NCBI RefSeq assembly: GCF_017654505.1
Contig: NC_054558.1
Span: 13,077,278 to 13,141,277, forward strand
DNA: 64,000 nucleotides
Direction of reading: 5' to 3'
DNA from: Polyodon spathula
Taxonomy: Eukaryota > Chordata > Actinopteri > Acipenseriformes > Polyodontidae
Shown: positions 43,367 through 55,044 of the stretch, one piece after another
Position numbering within the stretch: position 1 is the first letter of the stretch
How the letters are laid out: every line of letters starts with the position of its first letter
Notes under the pieces: model-generated
Databases searched by the model: none
Seen by the model: only the letters and a program-made list of their open reading frames with translations
What the model was told of the DNA's origin: nothing
Translations under genes and position numbers: made by a program

Positions 43367-45235
43367 AAGATGTCAGATGATACTCTGGAAAAGAGATGAC
43401 GGGGAATTTTCTTTTATATTATTCTACAGTCTTTCACAGCGAACTTTTCACTACGGAGTGCCCCTTAAAAGAAATATAACATAAAAAAGTTAGTTCGAAA
43501 TAAGAATTATCTCCATAAAGTGTTTCGTTCCGGGTTTAGTTCGCAAAGTGTATGAATTGTCTGTCTTTGTGTGTAAATAAAGATTTGTTTTCATCTAAAA
43601 TAAAGTGAAACATTCTATTTTTTCATCTAAAAAGATAGTCTTATTTTAATAAGCTGCAACTGTTGGTGCTTCCCTTACAGAAATTGGCAAATTGTTCCAT
43701 AATTTAGGGGCCATGTAACTGAAAGCTCTGCCACCAATACTAGATTTTTAAAAGAGATGACGGGGAATTTTCTTTTATATTGTATTGTTCAATCAACCTT
43801 TATTTAATATAAAAAAAGGTTGTAAATATTTTTTTCAGGACATGGCACTTTAGCCAAAATGTGTTATGACAAACAAAACTGACAATAAAACATGTGAGCT
43901 TCTATTTTAACTATTATTATTCTTATTATGCAGTATTAATATATTATTATTTTGATTATATTATTATTATTATTATTGTTATTATTATTACCTCTGTCTC
44001 CAATCCTGTTCTCCACTCACAGAACACACAACCCCGAGTGAGTGAAAACATGCTGCTTTTATGCAGCTGTACCAAGACTTGATTGCTAATCAATCATTCA
44101 ATTGGATTCGCAGTATTAATAAAGTACAATTCCCTGTGCTCACATACATTACATTTTACTTGCATGTGAAGTGCTGTAGCAATCCTTGTGCCTAACAATA
44201 AATACATTATAAACACTCGTGTTACATTATATCCCATGTACCAATGACTATATGTTCAAATGTTAAGATATGATTAATTGCCATATTTAAGACAGGGGCG
44301 GGACACGTTGCCACATAAATGCTCCAAAGAGTCGTGTAAATTTACAGACACAAGTAGTGGCGGGGAGTACAGTGTGACACAACCCCGAGTGTAGTGAAAA
44401 CATATATTTATGCAGCTGTGATATATCAATCATCCCCTGATCTGTGCCTTTCATAGTATATATTCTTTGCTTTGATATATATATAGATTGTGCCTAAATA
44501 TAAATCATATATATATATATATAAGGCGATTGGTTATACACCTGAGCTAATCTTGGTGTATCACCTCCCCTTTGATTCACAGCAATGGTATAGGGACCGT
44601 TAATGTAAAATAAATTGGACGAGCAGTTGAAGAGTTTGTTAGTACAAATCCAGTGAAACTACAACTTTGTACTGTGGAAGTTCTCAGTAGTCAGCAGCTC
44701 TGAACTTGGGGTGTTGCTTTTCAGTGGCGATTCCAAGTACCTGACAACTTTCGCTAATCCAACACATATCCAACTAAGCCTTTATATCAGTCGTTTTTAT
44801 TTTCTCATGACATTTTATACAAATTTCTTGTGTGATGTTATATTTTTCACTTTGAAGTTATGGGTAGGATGTGTAGATATATAAAAAAAAGAAATCATTC
44901 AGTATATATAGATATATATATTATATTATCTATATATATATAATATAGATATATATCATATATATATAAAGAAATGGTGCGGGTTTGTATTCATTGTAAT
45001 AATAATAATTATCAATCATCCACATATTCTATACATTTGTAGACCTAGGCATTGGCAGCCTATACCTGCAATAAGTAAAAACATTGGAACATGTTAACCT
45101 TTATGTTCTAGTAAGAATGAGTGTTGAAATAGCTTAGAAGAGGTGCCATTGAACAAGTAGATCTAATTTAACAAACAATATGTCTTAAATGTAACCGCTC
45201 TGTGACTAAGGTATTGCATCACCACGATGAATGCC
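43367..45235. other. intergenic with an LTR relic and AT palindromes
   Basis: About 43.95-44.45 kb holds degraded minus-strand sequence of the solo LTR family at 51380-52072, including the ATT repeat and GTCTCCAATCC segment. Around 44.48-44.97 kb there are long AT-rich palindromic runs. An almost identical ~25-base segment (GATGACGGGGAATTTTC) occurs at 43.40 and 43.75 kb. No gene is seen. Confidence 0.55.
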
Positions 45236-45475
45236 TTCTATGGACACCTTTACCATTAATCAAAGCTTTAAGTCAATTTGGGTCATTTTTACCAGGTATT
45301 CAAACCTTTCTTATGATATTCTGGACCAGTCCTGCTTGCAGATTTCCTACAGATTGGACAGGCTGGTTGGATTGTGTTCTGCTACCTTTCTTTTTAAATC
45401 AGTCCACAGCATTTCAATAAAGTTAAGATTTGGAGACTGAGAAGGCCATTCCAGAACATACATCATCATCTTCTT
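45236..45475 (-). mobile_element. Tc1-like transposase relic
   Basis: The minus strand reads WPSQSPNLNFIEMLWTDLKR then KVAEHNPTSLSNL, the C-terminal part of a Tc1/mariner transposase with the last catalytic Glu, then a stop. The rest of the element is not recognisable. Confidence 0.75.
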
Positions 45476-46049
45476 TAAAATGAGAAACATTGACACATTC
45501 TTTCTCTCTCATCCTTTCCATTCTTTAAAGAGTGTCAATTCAAACAATATCACCATCTGCTTTTCACACTCCCATTATTGCAGAGGTCACCACTCAGTGT
45601 TTCAGAGCATCACTGTGTGAAAATTGGATTGAAAGAAGACAAAGTAATTCATTCTAAAGCTGCCGCACACATAACAAGTAATTGTCTTTGTGTGAAAACA
45701 TCATGTAAACTATAATACTTAGAACTAGGACTACATGTCAGGTAATGATTGAGTTGTAATGTTTGCTCTGGTTTCACTCATTAAGGGAGTCCCTGTTCAA
45801 GCATGTATTCATTATATTTTTGCAGTTCATTGTGGTTAACCAGACCCTGCTTTCTAATTTAATTTCTCTCAACAGAGAACATGTTTTCAAAGATTTCACA
45901 GAAGAAAAAGCATCAAAGTGCAAACAGTTTGCCTGTGAAACCACTTCCTTTATAATGGACTCATGCCAATGATAGTGTGTGGAAGTAGTTCAACATGCTT
46001 TCTTTCATCTTTTACCAGGTGACGGGCGTGTGTCAGTTAGTGCTGACAG

Positions 46050-46087
46050 AGTTTTTGTACAGCGTCCCAATGAGTTTTCACACTGTG
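46050..46087 (-). promoter_or_regulatory. 22-spacer RSS, family A
   Basis: Minus strand: heptamer CACAGTG, 22-base spacer, nonamer ACAAAAACT. Confidence 0.8.
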
Positions 46088-46692
46088 CTATCCTCAGAGC
46101 ACAGTGATAGATTGCTGTGTCGCTCAGAGCAAGTTTGGAAATGGTGATTGCAGTAGAAGAGCTGTCTGCTGTAGAAGTGAACCGGCTTTTGGCAAAGTCG
46201 GCAGTGTGGGAATAGCTACTGCTTGATCTGGCTCCTTTCTGCAGTATGTATTCCAGGGCTCGGTTTGAGTTCTGCCGATACCAGAAGAGGTAAATGTTTT
46301 GGCTATCTGCAGTATAAGAGCAGCTGAGTATTACTGACTCTCCTTCTGTACCAGAGACTGCTGCCTGCTGAGGACTGATGGAATCACCTCTTGTCAGGGC
46401 TGAACATTGAGGAAGAAAATGAAAATCAAAGATAGTCAATAATAAATAATAATATATTTAAACAGAGATACACTTGTCATTCAAGCTAACTCATAAACTC
46501 AAAAACACTTCTTGTGAGACAATATTACTACCTGCTGGTCTAACATAGAACAAATTGAAATACTAGAAGAGCCATAATAAATTAAATGACAATCTTAAAG
46601 TAATAGCTGATGAAGGACAGACAGTAGTTAATAATAATAATAATACCTGGCAGTGTAATGAATGCAATGAAGAATCCTCTTAGTTTTGCCAT
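46088..46692 (-). CDS. TRA/TRD V gene, family A, apparently functional
   Basis: A T-cell receptor alpha/delta variable segment. Leader exon 46647-46692 encodes MAKLRGFFIAFITLPG and ends CCAG/GTATTA, unlike the MDTLI leaders of its relatives. V exon 46088-46399 follows TGTTCAG and reads ALTRGDSISPQQAAVSGTEG. First Cys (LSCSYT), Trp (LFWYRQN) and second Cys (AIYHCAL) are intact, with no stop. RSS good apart from the 22-base spacer shared by the family. An upstream TTTACATCATC element near 46.92 kb resembles the family's CRE-like motif. Confidence 0.87.
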
Positions 46693-47109
46693 TGTAGTTC
46701 ACTGTTTGTATGAGGACAGGGTTGAAGGGTACTATCTGTGTGAAGATGTTTATTCTGATGCTGGTGCCACTCTGTGTGGGTGGTTACTTGTGGTTTCAGA
46801 CGTCGCATATTTGTAAGCCAATGAGCAAACACTTGACTAAAAGATTTCAATACAGCTGCTGTGTGTATCGGCTGCAGTCCATGTTGAGTCGACAGTAAGG
46901 CAATGCTATAAGAACCTTGACCTTTACATCATCTGAAGTCATTTTCTTTCTGATCATCTTTTCTCTGTTTTTCTCATTCCTGGGAGACACGCCTCTTTCA
47001 GCCATTCCCTGAGAGTTCTTCTATAACATTGTATAAAATCCTGAGCAGAGATAATATGCAATCAAAGAAGCTCTCTGTCCTACCTGAAGATCCTGACTGT
47101 TAGTCAGGG

Positions 47110-47502
47110 AGGCTGTATTGTCAGGGAGCCAGTTTTACATGAGGTGTCTACTATTGGTTTATATTTCCCAGAATCGTCTCCATCTGTTCCTGAGCCTGTG
47201 GCTTGATTTATGTATTGTAAACCCTGGTGAGGCTCTTGTTTGTACCAATGCATTGAATAAAAGCTGCTTGTTGTATATTGACAGTTTATATGGATTGAAT
47301 CTCCTTCTGAAACTCGCTGTGAATCAGGGCTTTGAGTCACCTGCTCTTCACTGTGTGCACCTGAAACAAAACAACAGAAAATAATGAACACAGATAAATG
47401 AGAAACACACAAACAAACTAACAAGCAAGGTGTTGATCATGGCTAATTTAAGAACACACCTGATAGAATCATGCAATGAATGAAACATCTCTGTCTTGTC
47501 AT
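47110..47502 (-). pseudogene. TRA/TRD V pseudogene, family B, 3' truncated
   Basis: Leader exon 47460-47502 (MTRQRCFIHCMILSG) has a GTGTGT donor. V exon 47110-47360 opens with GAHSEEQVTQSP. First Cys (INCQYT) and Trp (MHWYKQE) are kept. The exon ends abruptly after LTIQP, so the Tyr-x-Cys, the end of FR3 and the RSS are missing. A short palindrome CTGACTGTTAGTCAG lies at the break. Confidence 0.9.
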
Positions 47503-48551
47503 ATTAGAACTCTAGAGTAAGTTGTGTGCATTTGAAGAAAGAAACAAAAAATATATGGATATGAAAGTTTGTCTTCATACTGTACCAGCCTACCCTTGAG
47601 ATCACGTGGATGAACCCACAGTGGGGTTTGTTTCGCTATTTCCTGTTCTTCAAAGCATATGTGCTGCAGCAACTTGTGGTAACAAAGCATCCCCCTTGTT
47701 CTAGATTCAGCTGTTTATTGTAGTGATAGGGAATCTATAATGCTTTTTAAATGAAATGGCTGATATGAAAATCAAGGACATTATTCTTCATGTCACGAGT
47801 ATGAGATCATTCTCACAAGACCCTCGTTTTCAGAACATAACAACACTCTCATGATTGGCTGTCTTTGCTCCAGTAAGCTTCATTATCACAAGGTTAGATT
47901 TACTTGCAGCTACAGTAATATGTTTTATAAATGATCATCTTAAAAATATATATAATTTGTTGTTGATAAAGCTTGTATTATGTCTACTGTTGGAAGAAAT
48001 ACACACACACATGGCAAGCACAGGCTCTGCAGCCCTGTATATTATGCACAGTGCAGTCTATTCTAGATGGTAACTGGGGTTTGAAAGCTCTAGATCATGT
48101 TTACAATACAAATTAAAAAGTAACAATGTCACATGTGCCACATACTGTGGACGAATCCTCTCACAAGCCAATGCCAGGAGGCAAGGCTGCAGTTACAGCC
48201 ATGGGGTTTATGAGTTTAGACACAAGCCAGTTAGTGTCGTGTAAGTGCTGTGCTTTTACACTGTCCTGCAGTTGAAAGATGAGCGTAATCCTGTCTCCTC
48301 TCTGTTGAGTAATGCTGATTAATCTTAATCACACAGCACCCCTGGTGGTAAAGGACTGGTATCTCACTTTACATATACCTCATCTTTATCAATAATGAAT
48401 GTTATATATGTGCATCTGTTTCTGATTCATGGTGTACACTAATGGATCAATATTAACTTTTGCACATCATTTTCAATGATACAATCCTGCCCCAAAGTTA
48501 CATTATAAAACATAAAGCACATGTCCAGTTAAGTGGTGCTGCCCCTGAGAG

Positions 48552-48590
48552 TAGGTCTCTCCAGGTCTCTCCACTCCCTCTCTCACTGTG
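48552..48590 (-). promoter_or_regulatory. degraded RSS, family C
   Basis: Minus strand: heptamer CACAGTG, but at 23-base spacing the nonamer is AGAGACCTA. Confidence 0.55.
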
Positions 48591-49032
48591 CACTCACAGC
48601 ACAATAATACACAACTTCTCAATCCAGCAGCTCAACAGCATTGACGGTTAGAGCGGTGGAGAGGTTCTCTTTGTTCACAGTCATAGTGAATCGCCCCAAG
48701 GTTTCATTTGCATTGTAAGCAGACAATATTATGCCTGGGCTGTTTATACCACTGCATACTCTGGTAGTTAGTAACACTGTGATTACAGTTCATTTCAATG
48801 GTCTGTCCTTCAGTTGAATAAACATGTGGAGTCTGATGAATCTATGAATCTCCATAGACAGTTGTAAGAAAGGAAGATTAAATTATTTTTGTGTTTCTCA
48901 ATAATAATGATGTCTCTGTGCTAGCCCGCATTGAGACCCTGTTTTCAGTGGTATGTATCTCCAGTGTGTTTGTGAATATCACTCTCCCAGACGAAAGACA
49001 AGCAGAAGAAAAGATCCACACATGGTAATCAT
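48591..49032 (-). pseudogene. TRA/TRD V pseudogene, family C (cassette 3)
   Basis: Leader 48987-49032 (MITMCGSFLLLVFRLG) ends CTGG/GAGAGT, so the donor GT is lost. The acceptor reads ACAAC where relatives have ACAG/T. An in-frame TAG precedes IHQTPHVYS. Fourteen bases are missing in FR2, shifting the frame. The nonamer is gone. First Cys (MNCNHS) and Trp (MQWYKQ) can still be read. Confidence 0.9.
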
Positions 49033-49232
49033 TCTTGAATTGTTCCATCCAGTGGTAGAAGTGGACAGATAGCCTGAGCTGTTGGTAAGCCATGCACAAC
49101 GTCACCTCAGAATGAGGCAGTGATTGGTTGATCTGTCTTAAGCACAGGGAATCACTGGCTTGGTGATATGAAACCTAACAACTCATCAATAGTTAGAACA
49201 TATATTGGTTTTATTGTGTTGTTGTTGTTTAA

Positions 49233-49999
49233 ATAGAACATTGACACTCACTTCCTGTTGAAAAGTTTTATCAAAGTTTCCTCTAGTACCAATATTATTA
49301 AATGAGTTCTGTGTAAAATGTAAATGATGGTGTATGGCTTTTAGTTACCCTTTTTCCCATTCAAATTGTGGTGCGGATATATTTGATCAGCTGCTCTACA
49401 ATGAAGAAGAAAGAGAAGTGTTCTCTTGATAGAGTAAAGTGCACATGGTGTGCAGAGGAGTGGTTCAGTCAGGGAAAGGCAGGTTTGAGTCCTGGCTGTG
49501 CCCCATTGCTTAGTCTGGTCCAGGGATCCTATAGGGAGCACTGATGGGACAGGGTGGTATAATCAGGAAGGACTTCTTCACTTCATCTCATAACAATGAC
49601 TCTGCTGGTTTATGGACTCCCACTGGGCTGGCTCCAGATTCTCACCAGCACAGAGTTCCTGGGTCTACAGTGGGGATAGCTGTGTGAGGAATCATACTGA
49701 GACACTGAAGAAATACTAATAAAGTCTGTGTGTAAACACTGCCATCTAGTGGTTCAAATTTGAGTGCATCATTACTGGTCTATGAGTGCAAATTGATGTA
49801 AATTCATAAGCAAAGAGCCTAAATAGGAGAGGATATAATAAAGATTATTAGTATGTTTGCTTGATATTTAGTGGGAAAATAAGAAATTAACTAACTTTTG
49901 ATATCATGTTGTATACAATGGATTGAGAAGACATCAAAAAGGTAATTCAGGTAACATTATGAATTGTGAGGGTTGCTTTAATTCACTCATTTTTTACTA
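49233..49999. other. intergenic, no gene recognised
   Basis: Includes family C upstream sequence and, at about 49455-49530, a tRNA-like stretch (GAGTGGTTCAG then GGTTTGAGTCC) suggesting a SINE fragment. A CTCF-like motif lies at 49737-49752. Confidence 0.55.
49737..49752 (-). promoter_or_regulatory. CTCF-like motif
   Basis: The minus strand reads CCACTAGATGGCAGTG, one base off the CTCF core. Confidence 0.48.
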
Positions 50000-50009
50000 T
50001 ATATATATA

Positions 50010-51353
50010 CAGTACTGTTCAAAAGTTTTAGGCAGGTTTGAAAAAATGCTGTAAAGTAAGAATGCTTTAAAAATAGACATGTTAATAGATTAAATTTATC
50101 AATTAACTAAATGCAAAGTGATTGAACAGAAATAAAATCTAAATCAAATCCATATTTGGTGTGACCACCCTTTGCCTTCAAAACAGCATCAGTTCTTCTG
50201 GCTACACTTCCACAAAGTCAGGGATTTTGTAGGCATATAGTCAGGTGTATGATTAAACAATTATACCAAACAGGTGCTAATGATCATCAATTCTATATAT
50301 AGATTGAAACACAATCATTAACTGAAAAAGAAACAGCTGTGTAGGAGGAATAGAACTGGGTGAGGAACAGCCAAACTCAGCTAACAAGGTGAGGTTGCTG
50401 AAGACAGTTTACTGAGCACAGCAACAAGACACAAGGTAGTTATACTGCATCAGCAAGGTCTCTCCAAAGGTAGACAAGGGTTTCCAGATGTGCTGTCCAA
50501 GCTCTTTTGAAGAAGCACAAAGAAACGGGCAACATTGAGGACCGTAGACGCAGTGGTCGGCCAAGGAAACTTACTGCAGTGGATGAAAGACACATCATGC
50601 TTACTTCCCTTCGCAATCGGAAGATGTCCAGCAATGCCATCAGCTCAGAATTGGCAGAAAACAGTGGGACCCTGGTAAACTCATCTACTGTCCGGAGAAG
50701 TCTGGTCAGAAGTGGTCTTCATGGAAGACTTGCTGTCAAAAAGCCATACCTCTTACGTGGAAACAAAGCCAAGCAACTTCAACTATGCACGAAAACACAG
50801 GAACTGGGGTGCAGAAAAATGGTAGCAGGTGCTTGAACTGATGAGTCAAAATTTGAAATATTTGGCAGTATCAGAAGACAGTTTGTTCGCCGAAGGGCTG
50901 GAGAGCGGTACACGAATGAGGCAGGCAACAATGAAGCATGGTGGAGGTTCCTTGCAAGTTTGGGACTGCATTTCTACAAATGGAGTTGGGGATTTGATCA
51001 GAATTAATGGTCTCCTCAATGCTGAGAAGTACAGGCAGATACTTATCCATCATGCAATATCATCAGGGAGGCATCTGATTGGCCCCAAATTTATTTTGCA
51101 GCATGACAACGACCCAAAACACACAGTGAAATTCATTAAGAACTATCTTCAGCATAAAGAAGAACAAGGAGTCCTGGAAGTGATGGTATGACCCCCACAG
51201 AGCCCTGATCTCAACATCATCGAGTCTGTCTGGGATTACATGAAGAGAGAGAAGCAACTGAGGCTGCCTAATTCCACAGAATAGTACTATTTTGAAAGCA
51301 TTCTTACTTTACAGCATTTTTTCACACCTGCCTAAAACTTTTGCACAGTACTG
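50010..51353 (+). mobile_element. Tc1-like transposon with intact ends
   Basis: Ends CAGTACTGTTCAAAAG and, inverted, CAGTACTGTGCAAAAG belong to ~65-base terminal inverted repeats differing at only a few positions. TA lies on both sides. At 1344 bp the length is near the 1.3-1.6 kb usual for Tc1 elements. The encoded transposase is frameshifted. Confidence 0.93.
50400..51285 (+). pseudogene. Tc1 transposase pseudogene
   Basis: The N-terminal part reads KHKETGNIEDRRRSGRPRKL, the GRPR-containing DNA-binding region. The three catalytic acids of a DDE transposase can all be found: TDESKFEIF, QHDNDPKHT and SPDLNIIESVWDY. They are not in one frame, since indels near 50.83 kb and later and a stop near 51.19 kb break it. 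It should not make active enzyme. Confidence 0.88.
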
Positions 51354-51379
51354 TATATATATATATATATATATAGCAC

Positions 51380-51731
51380 TGTAACAAAGTGCCCGCCCCT
51401 GTGTATATTATCTGTTATGTGTTGCGTGTGGTGTGTTTAAATGTTGGTGTATAGACATTGGTACACGGGATATAAACGGGTCTGTAACACGAGTGTTTAA
51501 AAATGTATATGTGTATTTAGGCACGAGGATTGCACAGCACTTCACGTGCAAGTAAAATGTAGTAATATGTGAGCACGGGGAATTGCACTTTATTAATTCA
51601 CGTGCTGGGATTCAAGTGAATAATTAATTGGTAATTGAATCCCAGCACAATAGTATATATAGATGCACGTTGTCACATACTGGGGTTGGGTGTTCGGTGA
51701 GCGGAGAACGGGATTGGAGACGGAGGAAATA

Positions 51732-51769
<38 letters not shown>

Positions 51770-51774
51770 TAGTA

Positions 51775-51814
<40 letters not shown>

Positions 51815-52072
51815 GAGGAGAAAGTATCCGCTCACCGTGTTTGTCAGTGTCTGTCCGTGCACCGTTTTGTTAAGTTTAGTCTGTTTTTGTTTGTCTATTT
51901 ATTTTGGCGTAGAGTGCCGTGTCCTGTGTTTTTCGTGTTTGTAAACCTTTTATTTTGTATTAAACCGGCGCCAACAGGCGTCTTCATCATTTCATTTCAT
52001 CCGTCCTGTGTTTTGTGTATTGCATTACCTTTCCTGGTTCTGACGCCGCCCACTTCGGCAGTCTCTGTGACA
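51380..52072 (+). mobile_element. solo LTR with internal trinucleotide repeat
   Basis: Starts TGTAACAAAG, ends CTCTGTGACA, with 5-bp duplications AGCAC on both sides (51375-51379 and 52073-52077). It is 693 bp long and carries an AGC/AGT/AAT run at 51733-51813. It ends about 60 bases from the RSS of the V gene at 52.2 kb. A decayed relative at 44 kb has an ATT run at the same internal place, so the repeat is part of the family. Confidence 0.88.
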
Positions 52073-52130
52073 AGCACATACAGAAATACATTCTCTGTGT
52101 CTGTATCAACTGGCAGTAGAGGGTGAGGTC

Positions 52131-52169
52131 AGTTTTTGCTCAGCTGTGCCGTGGTTCTGAAGCACTGTG
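52131..52169 (-). promoter_or_regulatory. 23-RSS
   Basis: Minus strand: heptamer CACAGTG, 23-base spacer, nonamer GCAAAAACT. Confidence 0.8.
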
Positions 52170-52641
52170 AGGCTGCAGTGCACAGTGATACGTCGCTGCA
52201 TCGCCTACTTCCAGTCTGGAGATTGTCAGGTTGGTAGATTCCTTATCAGCATTTGTTGAGTGTCTCTCTGTGAATAATCCACTCTCAGTCTTCACTGTTC
52301 TCGATGTTCCAGTTCCTCTCATCACCAGGTATTGAGGAGCCCTGTTAGGAAACTGTCTGTACCAGTATAAATATGATCCTGTATCACTGGTTGAGTAAGT
52401 GCACTTCAGAGTTATTGAAGATCCTTCTTCATCAGAGACCTCTGAATGTTCTGATTGAATTGTGTTTCCAAGAATCAGCACTGAAAGAGACAAGAATACA
52501 ATTCTATCATGGGCAAGTAGATTGTGTGCATCCATCTGAGTGTGTCTTTAATGTTTGAAGTTGTTGTTTCTTTCTTCTTGTTCTATACTTACATGGCAGA
52601 CATGCTGCAGTTGCCCAGCAGTAGATTTGCCTTTTAAACAT
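52170..52641 (-). CDS. TRA/TRD V gene, single family, apparently functional
   Basis: A T-cell receptor alpha/delta variable segment. Leader exon 52593-52641 encodes MFKRQIYCWATAACLP and ends CCAT/GTAAGT. V exon 52170-52490 follows TCTTTCAG and reads VLILGNTIQSEHSEVSDEEG. First Cys (LKCTYS), Trp (LYWYRQF) and second Cys (ATYHCAL) are present. The exon is 321 bases, the longest here, with a long FR1. No stop or frameshift, and a good RSS. Distantly like family A in FR2 and FR3. Confidence 0.87.
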
Positions 52642-52959
52642 GCTGCTTGTCTTTAGTAGTCAAGAGTAAGTCTCGTCTGGTTAGTGCCTCTCGAAGGCTT
52701 CATTGAAACTCGACTTGAGCTGGAAGTGAATCTGAACTGCCAGTAACAGTGATGATGCTGCAGAACAAACATGCTCTGTGCTCACGCTCTGAACATGTCA
52801 CTCATTCAGCTCACATGATTGGAGGGGCAGGCAGGGGTTATGTGGTATAACCAGATAAAAACATAGATACCTGTTAATCAAGAATAGAAAGTAGGTATTG
52901 AGATTGTATTATTCATATTATTTTGGATTTATGGAAGCTCCAAAAGTCAGTCCATTCAG

Positions 52960-53110
52960 TCCAAAAGTAACAGAAAACACACAAACATTGCTACCAGAGT
53001 GGGTTATAAAAAAGAAGGACATACTGAGGGAACTAGCATCACCTAAAATGAACAAATCACTGGGCTCTGATGGAATTCATCCTGTACTCCTCTGGGAAAC
53101 CAGACAGTAG
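52960..53110 (+). mobile_element. LINE reverse transcriptase fragment
   Basis: A short open stretch reads KDILRELASPKMNKSLGSDG then IHPVLLWETRQ. It matches the NKSPGPDGIHP segment at the start of LINE reverse transcriptases. Nothing else of the element is visible. Confidence 0.6.
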
Positions 53111-53773
53111 ATCATTATGTCATATATTTAATAAATCAGAGTAAGAAGGAACAAAGGAAGCATGTATAGGTCTAGTCGGGTAAGGCACTGCTTTTTTGGT
53201 TTGTTTGTTTGTTTACTCTATATGTGTGTGCATGTGGGGGAGGGGGGCATCATTTAATCATTTCTTTTTATTCTGATTTGGCACTAAGGGTGATCTAAGG
53301 GTTAATTAAGAGTACTATTGCAAGTTAATTTAACCAATCATCAAGAGTAAAAAAAGAATAGAGACAAAGGAGTTTTTAAATTACTCGTCATCACTCTCCC
53401 CACATCAAATAGCCTGCAGCACATCAATGGCATTGTTGGTGTTGAGTTTAACTAGACTTGCACCCACCGTAAATATCATTAGAATTATTGCAGACATTTA
53501 GCAGATGCAGCTTATCCAAGGTCACTGTTACAGCTTTTAAATACCTGCTCTAAAGACAATAGACTTAGAATTAAAAGATAACAGAGAACCGTACAGTTAC
53601 ATATAAAACAATCATGACATACATTTTCTATATTGCAATTGCACCATTTTGTAGACTTGCTTGCTTGAATTGTTTTCCATGTAAATAAAGGGAAAGCTAT
53701 TCATGCACCTCTTGTCTATTATAGATGAGCTCTTTGACAGTATCCTGTTTAATTGGGTGTGAACACTTCACTG
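53111..53773. other. intergenic, no gene recognised
   Basis: Unique AT-rich sequence. No ORF or repeat of note. Confidence 0.55.
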
Positions 53774-53812
53774 TGTTCTTTTATTGAGGCACTCACAGCC
53801 TTCCCCACTGTG
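53774..53812 (-). promoter_or_regulatory. 23-RSS
   Basis: Minus strand: heptamer CACAGTG, 23-base spacer, weak nonamer AAAAGAACA. Confidence 0.72.
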
Positions 53813-54111
53813 GGCTGCACAGCACAGTAATACATCACAGCATCTGACTTCTCAGTGTTACTGATGTGAAATTCAGTTGAGCGATTTTCCCTGTAGAAAA
53901 CCATTGAGAAACGTCCCTTAGGCTCAGCCGAAATGTACCCGTAAATCAGAACTTCAGGTGCCTTACTGGGTCGCTGTAGATACCAGTGCATATTCTGAAA
54001 GTTTGCAATGCTGTGGTTACATCTCAGGGCAATCTTCTCTCCTGTGTATGAAAATACAATGATGGGCTGATTAATTTCAGCAGCTTTTGTGTTACTTAGC
54101 AAGAGAAGCAT
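53813..54111 (-). CDS. TRA/TRD V gene with unclear leader
   Basis: A variable segment distantly like family C. First Cys (LRCNHS), Trp (MHWYLQR) and second Cys (VMYYCAV) are intact and the heptamer is consensus. No separate leader exon is evident. The only in-frame ATG (54111) gives MLLLLSNTKA directly fused to AEINQPI, and the open frame extends further upstream as a Phe-rich stretch without an ATG. The expected phase-1 acceptor (AAAAG/CTGCTG) lacks a good pyrimidine tract. A tRNA-derived repeat begins within about 80 bases upstream. It may have lost its leader exon, or may use a fused, intronless leader. Confidence 0.55.
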
Positions 54112-54189
54112 AGAATAAAATAAAAAAAAAAAAAACTGAAAACAGTTCAAAATGTCCTATATGGTATATAACCCAGCAGACACAGTGCA

Positions 54190-54425
54190 CAAGGCAGGGC
54201 TACACTCTGGATGGAATGCCACACAGACAGGACAATTTACAGAGACCAATCAACCTGACCAGCACTTCCTTGGACAGTGGGAGGAAAGCGGAGTACCCGG
54301 AGAAAACCCACGCAAATAGGGGGAGAACATGCAAACTCCAAGCAGACCCCTAGACCAGATTTGAACCCAGGACCCTGGTGCTATGGGGCAGCAGTGCTAA
54401 ACACTATGCCACTGTGTCACCCTAA
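54190..54425 (-). mobile_element. SINE-like repeat with tRNA-derived head
   Basis: On the minus strand it starts GTGACACAGTGGCATAGTG, with a B-box-like GGGTTCAAATC, and continues with GCATGTTCTCCCCCTATTTG. The order and sequence are those of a repeat very common in fish genomes. I do not assign a family name. Confidence 0.65.
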
Positions 54426-55023
54426 TTCAGTCTCGGACAATAAAAAAAAAACCACAAGTCACATACAAAGGAATCTGGAGAACAACATTATATCACAGAG
54501 GTGTTGTCATAGCATTCTATTGTAATGGGGACCATTGCTTTCAATTGGATTGGAAATATTGTACTAACATTTACATTGAAGCATGTCTCAGATTTTTATG
54601 TATGAGTAATCTATAAATTACAAAAGTTAATTTGTAGTTTAGCAAAAAGTAAACTAAAATAAATACATTTAAAATACATATAGAAAGGTTGCAGTTCAGA
54701 TCGTGTTTAAGGGACTATTCTTTTGTTATGTATGCGCTGGAAGAAGCACTTAAACCAGGTGAGAATAGAGTCTTGAATGAATTACTGATCGCATCAGTGT
54801 TTAATAGTACCTCGCATATTCTGCACAGGGCCTGAAGATGTGACAATGGGTTGCATTCAGCAATGTGTAGGTTTTGCGTTTTCAAACAGTGCAAGCGATT
54901 CATAGTATTTCCTTTTTCAAAATCCGAGATGCAGAAAGTCATTTCCTCATCAATCGATTATCTCTGGGAAGGGATTAGGAAAACTCCTGTGAAAATATGT
55001 CAAGGAAAAGTTTCCATTAAAAT

Positions 55024-55044
55024 GGGGGGGGGGGGGGGGGGGGG
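55024..55044 (+). repeat. poly-G run
   Basis: About 21 consecutive G bases, absent from the matching place in the duplicon at 26.1 kb. Confidence 0.95.

Larger units (their letters stand above)
45680..49220 (-). repeat. V cassette 3 (duplicated block)
   Basis: Families C, B and A in transcription order at 48.6, 47.1 and 46.1 kb. No family D gene follows upstream, where a Tc1 element and a solo LTR lie instead. It is the most diverged of the four cassettes, with a different family A leader. Confidence 0.7.
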
